Shown here in pieces: positions 54,603-64,000 of a stretch of 64,000 nt of DNA; the stretch's first letter is position 1, and each line of letters begins with the position of its first letter. The stretch lies in contig NZ_AODD01000006.1 in assembly GCF_000525835.1 (NCBI RefSeq), positions 1-64,000 on the forward strand, written 5' to 3'. The stretch is from Listeria grandensis FSL F6-0971. Its GTDB lineage: Bacteria; Bacillota; Bacilli; Lactobacillales; Listeriaceae. The notes below the pieces were generated by a model. That model saw only the letters and a list, made by a program, of their open reading frames with translations. It ran no database searches and was not told the DNA's origin. The translations under genes were made by a program, and so were the position numbers.

Positions 54603-55736
54603 GCAGTTAGTATGGCGAGTTTGGCAGCAAATGCACCCGATACAAATCTTAATTTTAGCGCTGCTATCTTGGTTTTCTAGTTTTGTAGCTTTGCGAAGTA
54701 TTGGTTTGTGGTTGGTTTCTGTGAAGAATGATTCGGTAGTGCTGATGGGAACGACGAGCCGGTTTATTGATCTGTTTGGCTATGGCCGCTATGATAAATT
54801 GCTGAATTCGCCGTGGATGATCATGCTTAAGTACATGGGGATTTTAGCTGTATCGCTTGTCTTTTTTTATTTTTTTTCTATTGGCTATTTAAACAAAACT
54901 TGCTTAGAAAACAGTTGCGTCGAATTAATATTGCAATTTTAGAGAACCAACCGATGGAGCAGGAGAGCTTGATTCCTGAGATTATGCAACTGGAAGAGAG
55001 CATCAATAAAATGCGGGAGCACCAGGAGGCGTTAATTGCGCAGGAGCAAGAGGCTCAGCAAGCTAAGAATGACCTCATTACGAATGTATCGCATGACTTA
55101 CGCACGCCTTTGACCTCTATTTTAGGTTACTTAAGCTATATTCATGAGGATCGGTATCGCGATGAGGTGGAACTGCGCCATTATACGGAATTGGTTTATG
55201 GAAAGGCACAGCGGTTGCATAAGTTGATCGATGATTTGTTTGATTATACGCGCTTGGAGAGTGCGGAGTTTCACATCAAAGAGGACACACTTGATATGGT
55301 GGAATTGTTGCGCCAACTAGTTTCCGAATACGAGCGCTCAGCCGCGGAGAAAGACGTTCGGATTGTCGAAATGTACGCTGTGGAGAATTTGCGGGTAATT
55401 GGTGACGGTATGCAGATTATGCGTTTGTTTGAGAACCTGTTTTCAAATGCGCTTAGATATGGTGCGAGTGGTAAAAAGATTGACATTAGTGCCAAGAGTG
55501 AGGCTGGCATGGCAGTTATTGAAGTGTCCAATTATGGCGCGGAGATTCCAGCTGGCGATATACCGCAATTGTTTGACCGATTTTACAAAGTGGATAAAAA
55601 TCGGACGACATCGGGAACGGGGCTGGGTCTTGCGATTGCGAAGTCCATTGTCGAGCGCCACGGCGGTCAGGTCACGGCTACGAGTAGAAAAGGAAAAACA
55701 ACCTTCACTGTGCAGTTGCCAATCAGCAATCTTTAA
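54592..55736 (+). pseudogene. cesK: Sensor histidine kinase, CesK-like, frameshifted in a T8 run
   Basis: A membrane kinase of about 381 residues. Two helices (about 17-40 and 80-103) flank a short outside loop. Then come a linker, the H-box NVSHDLRTPLTSILGYL, the N-box LFENLFSNALRYG and the G-boxes TSGTGLGLAIAKSIVERHGG (shown in part). The first frame, from TTG 54592 overlapping cesR, stops at 54942. The second runs to 55736. One more T in the run at 54870-54877 joins them as FFFYWLFKQNLLRKQLRRINI (shown in part). It would phosphorylate the regulator encoded just before it. Confidence 0.85.
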
Positions 55737-55804
55737 AGTTTCTTTCTGATTTCTTAACTCCTGGTTTATCATTGTTAGTTAGAATGAAACTAGGAGGGGA
55801 AATC

Positions 55805-56643
55805 ATGAAAAAACAAATGGTAATTTTATGTTTAGCTTGTTTAACGATTATTGCTATTTTATTTTTTTATTTTTTTGGGGTGAGGGTATTCGCACTACGC
55901 CAAAGATTGAAGCAACTAGTGCCTTGGTTATTAATACGAAAAGCGAGGAGCCCATTTTCAAAAAGGGAGAAAATGAAGTGGTTCCCATTGCTAGTTTGAC
56001 GAAATTAATGACTGCATACTTAGTACTCGAGGCCGTCCATAAAAAGACGATTTCATGGAGTGAAGTACTACCACTGAAACGCCTAGATGATCCTCGTGCT
56101 GTGAGCTTATACGCACAAACCGGGACAAAATATTATACGGTACAAGATTTGTTTGCAGCGATGCTAATTATGTCGGCTAATGACGCTGCTGAGGCACTGG
56201 CTGAGCGCATAGATGGTACCAATTTTATAAAGAATATGAATGCTAAGGCTAAGGCGATTGGAATGTCCAGTGAGACGAAGTATGGAAGTGCTAGTGGCTT
56301 GGATGAAGCTGGTGAGACATCGGTATCCACGGCCAATGATCTGTTGACTTTGTCGAAGAGGTTGATACAGGACTTTCCAGAAGTGCTCGATATTACTTCG
56401 CGAACAGAATATGTTATACAAAAAGGGAGTACAATACATACGACGAATCAAGTTCTGGCAAAAGGGTCAGTAGATGGAATGGACGGCCTTAAAACTGGTT
56501 TTACCGATCAGGCAGGCTATTGCCTCATTGCGACGGCGGTACAAAATGGTGAACGAGTTATTGTGATTACACTTGGAAGTAAAACAGACGGCGCGCGCGC
56601 AAAAGCAGTCGAAAAATTGATGGATTACGGTTTTTCAAAATAA
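55805..56643 (+). pseudogene. D-alanyl-D-alanine carboxypeptidase (S11), frameshifted at about 55877
   Basis: A penicillin-binding protein of about 279 residues that trims the terminal D-Ala of peptidoglycan. One N-terminal membrane helix is followed by the active-site motifs S-x-x-K (ASLTKLM), S-x-N (MSANDAAE) and K-T-G (GLKTGFTDQAG). It lacks the C-terminal beta domain of DacA and is short for the family. The frame breaks between the helix and EGIRTTPKIEATSALV; one extra G in the G4 run at 55877-55880 (or T in the run before) repairs it. AGGAGGGG precedes the ATG. Being next to the CesRK-like pair, it may be one of its targets. Confidence 0.85.
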
Positions 56644-56657
56644 ATATTGACTGAATC

Positions 56658-56687
56658 TTGACAAATCCGACTAAAAACATGTAATAT
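56658..56687 (+). promoter_or_regulatory. Promoter of the met operon
   Basis: A perfect TTGACA, an 18-base spacer, then TAATAT, about 45 bases before the riboswitch. Confidence 0.7.
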
Positions 56688-56730
56688 TAATAAACACAAG
56701 ACGTAAGCGCGGTTTGCGTCGGAAAATTAA

Positions 56731-56845
56731 TCTTATCAAGAGTGGTGGAGGGACATGCCCGAAGAAACCCAGCAACCTAAGTGGACGAAAAGCCCATTGC
56801 AAGGTGCTAAATCATACAGAGCGTAAAGCTTTGAGAGATGAGAGA
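56731..56845 (+). promoter_or_regulatory. SAM-I (S-box) riboswitch
   Basis: The S-box consensus blocks are present in order: TCTTATCAAGAGTGGTGGAG, GGAC, CCGAAGAAACCCAGCAACC, AAGGTGCTAA and TTGAGAGATGAGA. It binds S-adenosylmethionine and ends transcription at the hairpin at 56868 when SAM is plentiful, so the methionine transporter genes are on only when SAM is low. Confidence 0.95.
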
Positions 56846-56867
56846 AAAGCGTAAATTATGCATGTAA

Positions 56868-56907
56868 TTACACCTTTCTTCGCTCAATTTGGCGGGAGAG
56901 GTTTTTT
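56868..56907 (+). terminator. SAM-responsive terminator
   Basis: ACACCTTTCTTCGC pairs with GGCGGGAGAGGT (with G-U pairs), followed by TTTTTT. The upstream part overlaps the sequence that can pair as antiterminator. Confidence 0.82.
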
Positions 56908-56940
56908 GATTAAGAAAAATAAATAAGGGTGGAGTTTACT

Positions 56941-57963
56941 TTGATTAGGCTTAAAAGCGTTGCAAAAGAGTATAAAACACGCAAAAATAATGTCAGAGCT
57001 GTAGATGATGTCAATTTAGATATTGCAGAAGGCGAGATTTTTGGCGTGGTAGGGTATTCAGGTGCTGGAAAGAGCACGCTGATTCGGATGTTTAATGGTT
57101 TGGAGTTGCCAACAGAAGGTACCGTCGAAGTCGATGATTTATTTATTTCAGAAATTAGAGGAAGTAAATTGCGTAAGGCGCGCCAGCAGATTGGAATGAT
57201 TTTTCAACATTTTAATTTACTTTGGTCGCGTACCGTCTTTGATAACATCGCTTTCCCGCTAGAAATAGCTGGAGTTAGAGGGGAGAAAAGACGCTTTCGA
57301 GTGAACGAATTAATCCGCCTTGTTGGTTTAGAAGGCAAGGAAGATGCGTATCCGTCGGAATTAAGTGGCGGTCAGAAGCAACGTGTCGGGATTGCTCGGG
57401 CGCTTGCCAATAATCCGAAATTACTGCTGTGTGATGAGGCAACATCCGCGCTCGATCCGCAAACAACGGATGAAGTGTTAGAACTGTTGTTGGATATTAA
57501 CCGCCGTTTGAACTTGACGATCATCGTGATTACCCATGAAATGCACGTTATTCGTAAAATCTGCAATCGGGTAGCGGTGATGGAAGCTGGTCGCGTAGTC
57601 GAACTCGGGGATGTGATTGAAGTGTTCCAACATCCGAAAGAGTCCGTGACACAGCGATTTGTGCGCCAAGTAACGGAATCAGACGAGACGGAAGAACTGA
57701 TTCACATGCTGCTTAAAAATTACTCGGAAGGCAAACTGGTGAAGCTACTTTTTGTTGGTGGACAAGCGACACAGCCGATTATTTCACAAGTAGCGCAAGA
57801 CAATCAGGTATTACTGAATATTTTACATGGAAACCTGACGCAGACGCAAAATGGGGCGTACGGGACTTTATACATTCAAATTCAGGGTGAAAAATCGCAA
57901 GTGGATGCCACAATCACACGGTTACGCGAGCTTGAGATAGAAACGGAAGTGATTGAAGGATGA
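56941..57963 (+). CDS. metN: Methionine ABC transporter ATPase MetN
   Basis: A 340-residue ATPase of the methionine importer. Walker A GYSGAGKST lies at about 40-48, then FQHFNLLWSRTV, signature LSGGQKQR, Walker B LLLCDEATSALDP and switch THEM. The C-terminal NIL/ACT-like domain (about 262-340) senses methionine. The TTG at 56941 is used as start: AAGGGTGGAG lies 7 bases before it and the protein then begins MIRLKSV like other MetN. Controlled by the SAM riboswitch. Confidence 0.94.
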   Translation: MIRLKSVAKEYKTRKNNVRAVDDVNLDIAEGEIFGVVGYSGAGKSTLIRMFNGLELPTEGTVEVDDLFISEIRGSKLRKARQQIGMIFQHFNLLWSRTVFDNIAFPLEIAGVRGEKRRFRVNELIRLVGLEGKEDAYPSELSGGQKQRVGIARALANNPKLLLCDEATSALDPQTTDEVLELLLDINRRLNLTIIVITHEMHVIRKICNRVAVMEAGRVVELGDVIEVFQHPKESVTQRFVRQVTESDETEELIHMLLKNYSEGKLVKLLFVGGQATQPIISQVAQDNQVLLNILHGNLTQTQNGAYGTLYIQIQGEKSQVDATITRLRELEIETEVIEG

Positions 57964-58634
57964 ACAATTCTGGAGGATATTTTGCAAACGTAGATTGGGA
58001 TATGATGAAAGCAGCTACAGAGGAAACGCTTTACATGACGATCGTTTCACTGTTCGCTGTTTTCTTCCTAGGTTTAGCTTTGGGGCTAGTCTTATTCCTA
58101 ACCAACCGCAAAAAGGATGCTGGTTCACGGACGGCGTATTGGATTACAGCCATTTTAGTCAACGTTTTCCGATCGATTCCATTTATTATCTTAATCGTAT
58201 TACTACTTCCAATGACGAAAACCTTAGTTGGTACGATTATTGGACCAAAAGCGGCACTACCAGCCTTGATAATTTCAGCAGCTCCATTTTATGCGAGAAT
58301 GGTCGAAATCGCGTTTCGTGAAGTAGACAAGGGCGTGATTGAGGCAGCCAAAGCAATGGGTGCCAACCTGTTCACGATTATTGGCAAGGTTTTAATACCA
58401 GAAGCATTACCAGCAATTATTTCAGGGATTACCGTGACGGGGATATCACTTGTTGGCTTCACTGCCATGGCGGGTGTTATCGGCGCAGGCGGACTCGGAA
58501 ACGCGGCTTATTTAGAAGGTTTCCAACGAGCGCAACCAGCAGTCACATTAGTAGCAACTATTATTATTTTAATCATAGTATTTGTTTTCCAATTCATTGG
58601 AGACATCTTAACCAAATGGGTCGACAAACGATAA
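57960..58634 (+). CDS. metI: Methionine ABC transporter permease MetI
   Basis: A 224-residue permease with five helices. The EAA loop is EAAKAMGANLFTIIGKVLIPEALP (shown in part). N-terminal TEETLYMTIVSLFAVFFLGLALG and VFRSIPFIILIVLLLP are conserved. It overlaps metN by 4 bases. Confidence 0.94.
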   Translation: MNNSGGYFANVDWDMMKAATEETLYMTIVSLFAVFFLGLALGLVLFLTNRKKDAGSRTAYWITAILVNVFRSIPFIILIVLLLPMTKTLVGTIIGPKAALPALIISAAPFYARMVEIAFREVDKGVIEAAKAMGANLFTIIGKVLIPEALPAIISGITVTGISLVGFTAMAGVIGAGGLGNAAYLEGFQRAQPAVTLVATIIILIIVFVFQFIGDILTKWVDKR

Positions 58635-58652
58635 GAAAAGGGGCGTTAACGG

Positions 58653-59483
58653 ATGAAAAAAGTTTTATTAGGATTATTTACACTGACATTAGTACTAGTT
58701 TTAGCAGCTTGTGGCGGAGGTTCGAAAGATGACGCAAGTGGAGACAAAGGAACGACGCTCGTAATCGGTGCTTCTAACTCACCACATGCCGTTATTTTGG
58801 AAAAAGCGAAACCGATTTTAGCAAAAAAAGGCATCAACTTAGATATTAAAAAATATACCGATTACGTAATGCCAAATGTAGCATTGGATGAGGGCGACTT
58901 AGATGCGAACTATTTCCAAACGATTCCTTATATGGATCTAGAAATGAAGGAAAAAGGTTATAAGTTCGTCAACATGGGTGGCATTCATATTGAACCCATG
59001 GGCCTTTATTCTAAGAAAATCGATTCATTAGATGCTCTGCCAAAAAATGCGTTAGTTATCATGTCCAACAGTAAATCTGATTGGCCGCGTGTGCTAGGAA
59101 TTCTTGCAGATGGTGGCGTTATTAAACTAAAAGAAGGCGTGAAGCGTCAAGATGTTACGTTTGATGATATCGTGGAAAATCCGAAAAACATTAAGTTCAA
59201 ATACGATGTGGATGCTGGGTATTTGATGACAGCATACAACAATAAAGAAGGCGATGTTGTCGCGATCAACTCTAATTTTGTGGTGGATCAAGGCATGAAT
59301 CCTAAGAAAGATGCGATTGCAATTGAGAAAACAGATTCTCCTTATGTAAACATTATTGCAGCACAAGAGAAAAATAAAGATAACAAAGATATTAAAGAAT
59401 TAGTAAAAGTGTTGCAATCAAAAGAGATTCAGGACTTTATCACGAAAGAGTGGAAGGGCGCAGTTGTCCCTGTCTCCAACTAA
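58653..59483 (+). CDS. metQ: Methionine-binding lipoprotein MetQ
   Basis: A 276-residue NlpA/MetQ binding lipoprotein. The lipobox is LVLAAC. The NlpA fold shows in ASNSPHAVILEKAKPILAKKGI, DEGDLDANYFQTIPYMD, and YSKKIDSLDALPKNALVIMSN (shown in part). It delivers methionine to MetNI. AAAAGGGGCG precedes the ATG and a strong terminator follows. Confidence 0.95.
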   Translation: MKKVLLGLFTLTLVLVLAACGGGSKDDASGDKGTTLVIGASNSPHAVILEKAKPILAKKGINLDIKKYTDYVMPNVALDEGDLDANYFQTIPYMDLEMKEKGYKFVNMGGIHIEPMGLYSKKIDSLDALPKNALVIMSNSKSDWPRVLGILADGGVIKLKEGVKRQDVTFDDIVENPKNIKFKYDVDAGYLMTAYNNKEGDVVAINSNFVVDQGMNPKKDAIAIEKTDSPYVNIIAAQEKNKDNKDIKELVKVLQSKEIQDFITKEWKGAVVPVSN

Positions 59484-59511
59484 GTGAAAGAACGGATACA
59501 CATTAAAAAAT

Positions 59512-59563
59512 AAAGCCGAAGCGTACCTTACCACGTAGGATGGGGAGGTACGCTTCGGCTTTA
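59512..59563. terminator. Bidirectional terminator after metQ
   Basis: AAAGCCGAAGCGTACCT pairs perfectly with AGGTACGCTTCGGCTTT, a 17-bp stem between convergent genes. Confidence 0.92.
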
Positions 59564-59584
59564 AAGCGAGCGTTTGTTACCAAT

Positions 59585-60650
59585 TTATTTAGTCTTTCGT
59601 TGTTCGCGGATGATGTCGGTGATGAGCTTGTCGAGCTCTTTTTTTGTGATGATTTGGGTTGGATCTGGCGGTGTGGGGATCTGTTCGTAATGTAGTAGTT
59701 CCATTGTGAAGTCGAAGTTTTAGTTTTTGTTTTTTAGAGGTGTCTTCGTAGTTTACGGACATTGTTAGCTTTCGGACACCTTTTTCTGCATCGGGATGCA
59801 TGGTTATGGTCATACCTAATTTAATATCGGCATTTGTGATAAGCTCTTTTAGTGTTTCTTGGGCTTTTTTGTCGGTGGTTAACCATGTTTTCTTGGCTTC
59901 GGTTTCGGTCAATCCGGAGACTTCTGCATACAAGGCGATGAAATCTTTGTTGGTTTGAAATTCTTCCAACCAAGCGTTACTCAGTTCGGCCATCTCTTTT
60001 TTATCTAAAGTGAGTGTGATATTGCGATCTTGGGTTTTGTAATGGCTTTTGTCCAGGTTATTGATTTTTTTATACAAGGTGAAAGCTGTTTTTTGTTCAA
60101 TGGCACGCAATTGACTGGACTGTTCATCTACGGTTTTTTCATCGATGACCCGGTTGGTGATGTTTTGTAGTGCTTGCAGGACGTCTAGGTGTCTGTTCTT
60201 TAGATCTTTATTGTCTGCTAGTACTCTGGAAAACACGGAGTCTGTCGCTAGATCTAGGATGTTTGTGACGGTGTTTGGTGTTTGGTAAAGATCGGCGACG
60301 GGAACGTAAATTTTGCCCGTATTACCATTTTCAAAAGAGTGGGCGGTTATGTCCATTGCGGGTGTGCCTCCGACATGAAGGCCGTAAGTATTATAGGTTA
60401 AGTCACGCGTAAGGTCACGCGATGTTTTCATGGTTAAACTGCTTTTGGCTAATGCGTCTGGATTGAGGAAAGCTAGCGTATCAAATCCGGCAATTGTTAT
60501 GGGTTTCAATGTGAATACAGCGGTATATTGTTTGTTTTTAGCGATGCCTCGAAAGGACGACATGAATTCGGATTTCGGTGAGCTACATGCGGCTAAGATA
60601 ATCGTAACTGATAGGATGATGACTGCGAGCGCTGCGATGGCTTTCTTCAT
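59585..60650 (-). pseudogene. Putative lipoprotein of unknown function, frameshifted near its C-terminus
   Basis: A lipoprotein of about 354 residues. The signal ends in the lipobox ILAAC (after MKKAIAALAVI), with the Cys near residue 21. The rest is a soluble domain with alternating strands and helices (LTMKTSRDLTRDLTYNTYGL, IALYAEVSGLTETEAKKTW, both shown in part). I do not recognise the family with confidence. At the T4 run 59718-59721 the frame changes: one base fewer gives KQKLNFDFTMELLHYEQIP and ends QRKTK at 59585. As written, a frayed Arg/His-rich tail results and ends at 59589. The start is the ATG at 60650 after AGGAGTTTTT. Confidence 0.7.
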
Positions 60651-60993
60651 AAAAACTCCTCCAAATGTTTCAAAAATATTACACAAATATAACGATACCA
60701 TATCATCATACAATCTTCAATCTCTTATTTTCTAAACGCCTGTACAAAAAATCGTTTTGGATGTTTTCGGTCGTAGATTTTGGTACACTTAGAGGGTATG
60801 CGAAGGGGCTGTTTTCTCAAGTACAATTTCATGAGTGATAATAAGAAAAAAACATCGAGAAGTTAGGGTATGCCACAAAATAAGGCGCTTTTTGAAATAA
60901 AGTATTTCGGATAGTTGTAATTAGATTAGAATTATACTAAACTAGAACCATACGTACTGAAAATAATGCGAAAAAATTAGGAGGTAATTTTTA
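60651..60993. other. Divergent intergenic region between the lipoprotein and sufC
   Basis: 343 bases with no ORF. It holds a PerR-like dyad at 60926 and a -10-like TATACT within it. AGGAGG precedes sufC. No -35 box for sufC is convincing. Confidence 0.45.
60926..60940 (+). promoter_or_regulatory. PerR/Fur-like 7-1-7 dyad at the suf promoter
   Basis: TTAGAATTATACTAA matches the PerR site TTATAATNATTATAA at 11 of 14 positions and contains the -10-like TATACT. Peroxide or iron control of the suf operon is plausible; the match is imperfect. Confidence 0.45.
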
Positions 60994-61782
60994 ATGTCAA
61001 CGTTGAAAATTCAAGATTTACATGTTGAAATAGAGGGCAAAGAGATTTTAAAAGGGGTTAACCTAGAAATTTCTACAGGGGAAATCCACGCTATAATGGG
61101 ACCTAACGGAACTGGTAAATCGACGCTATCCTCAGCAATTATGGGGCATCCTAAATATGAAGTAACGCAAGGGACAATCGAGCTTGATGGGGAAGATGTT
61201 CTAGAAATGGAAGTAGATGAACGCGCTCGTGCTGGTCTATTCTTAGCAATGCAATATCCAAGTGAAATTAGTGGGGTTACAAACGCTGAATTCATGCGTG
61301 CAGCGATCAATAGCCGTCGTGAAGAAGGTAAAGAAATTCCATTGATGCAATATATCCGCAAATTAGACGAAAAAATGGCTATTTTGGAAATGGACGAAGA
61401 AATGGCGGAACGTTATTTGAACGAAGGTTTTTCTGGCGGAGAGAAAAAACGTAATGAAATTCTACAATTATTGATGATTGAGCCGACGATCGCGATTCTA
61501 GATGAAATCGATTCAGGTCTGGATATCGATGCATTGAAAGTAGTTTCAAAAGGAATTAACGAAATGCGCGGGGAAGGTTTTGGCTGCTTGATTATTACCC
61601 ATTACCAACGTTTGCTGAACTACATCGAGCCTGATTTCGTGCATGTAATGATGCAAGGAAAAGTCGTGAAAAGTGGCGGATCTGAACTTGCGAAGCGCTT
61701 AGAGGGCGAAGGTTATGACTGGATTAAGCAAGAACTTGGTATCGAGTTTGACGAAGAAGAAGAGACCGTTGACCAAAAATAA
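60994..61782 (+). CDS. sufC: Fe-S cluster assembly ATPase SufC
   Basis: A 262-residue ABC-type ATPase of the SufBCD scaffold, cytoplasmic and not a transporter. Walker A GPNGTGKST lies at 36-44, then LAMQYPSEISGV, signature FSGGEKKRNE, Walker B IAILDEIDSGLD and switch THY. It is the first gene of the suf operon, with sufD 18 bases on. AGGAGG precedes the ATG. Confidence 0.96.
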   Translation: MSTLKIQDLHVEIEGKEILKGVNLEISTGEIHAIMGPNGTGKSTLSSAIMGHPKYEVTQGTIELDGEDVLEMEVDERARAGLFLAMQYPSEISGVTNAEFMRAAINSRREEGKEIPLMQYIRKLDEKMAILEMDEEMAERYLNEGFSGGEKKRNEILQLLMIEPTIAILDEIDSGLDIDALKVVSKGINEMRGEGFGCLIITHYQRLLNYIEPDFVHVMMQGKVVKSGGSELAKRLEGEGYDWIKQELGIEFDEEEETVDQK

Positions 61783-61800
61783 GAGGGTGAGGGATAAATC

Positions 61801-64000
<2,200 letters not shown>

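Overview
The window is Gram-positive chromosomal DNA of the Bacillota and is most likely from Listeriaceae, probably a Listeria species outside the L. monocytogenes group. Three things point there. The order secG, esterase, rnr, smpB, ssrA and the order hupDGC, rodA, arsC-like, gcvH, thioredoxin-like, CDF transporter, response regulator/kinase, metNIQ, sufCDS are, from memory, the Listeria orders. The tmRNA tag ends NLAFAA like the Listeria tag. Listeria-type surface-protein and phage-lysin domains are present. The species cannot be named from the sequence alone.

Layout. 1-420: the 3' end of a 23S rRNA, a 5S rRNA, tRNA-Asn and tRNA-Thr. 861-2987: a secreted repeat protein without a wall anchor. 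3175-8308: AhpD-like protein, secG, esterase, rnr, smpB and ssrA (tmRNA). 8309-12439: an AT-rich island inserted at the ssrA 3' end and bounded by a 12-bp repeat. It holds relics of two tyrosine recombinases, an endolysin reduced to its wall-binding part, and a possible bacteriocin locus (secreted protein with an acidic propeptide and a basic mature domain, followed by an ABC ATPase and permease). 12673-14892: an orphan divergent 5S rRNA, an AlkZ-like protein and an acetamidase. 15406-19740: ecfA1-ecfA2-ecfT-truA and rplM-rpsI. 19855-30941: dus, lacD, a serine hydrolase, a Fur-controlled lipoprotein, a CBS-ACT protein, a Fur-controlled haem-monooxygenase-like protein, an alcohol dehydrogenase, a peptide transporter, an amino-acid exchanger and tdh. 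31174-37023: kbl, a PRD regulator, ald and threonine dehydratase. 37104-41443: a LapA-like protein, a small sigma-B-type ORF and a Fur-controlled yclNOPQ-like siderophore operon. 41484-46551: two acetyltransferases, a Fic toxin-antitoxin pair, a DUF1963 protein, VanZ-like and YdcF-like proteins and a MerR regulator. 46618-55736: the hup haem operon, a decayed rodA copy plus intact rodA, arsC-like, gcvH, thioredoxin-like, CDF and a two-component system. 55805-64000: a D,D-carboxypeptidase, a SAM riboswitch with metNIQ, a lipoprotein and sufCDS running off the end.

How the genes work together. Iron and haem form one theme: Fur boxes sit at 24307, 25212 and 37747, and the haem transporter hup and the suf Fe-S system are also here. 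Threonine and alanine catabolism forms a second theme (exchanger, tdh, kbl, threonine dehydratase, ald), with a PTS-sensing regulator in the middle. Envelope maintenance is a third (rodA, carboxypeptidase, CesRK-like pair).

Caution. Eleven otherwise conserved genes carry a single-base frameshift, nearly all in a short homopolymer: eight read as one base missing and three as one base extra. This looks more like sequencing error than eleven real pseudogenes. These genes are entered as pseudogenes over their full span, with the shift position given.
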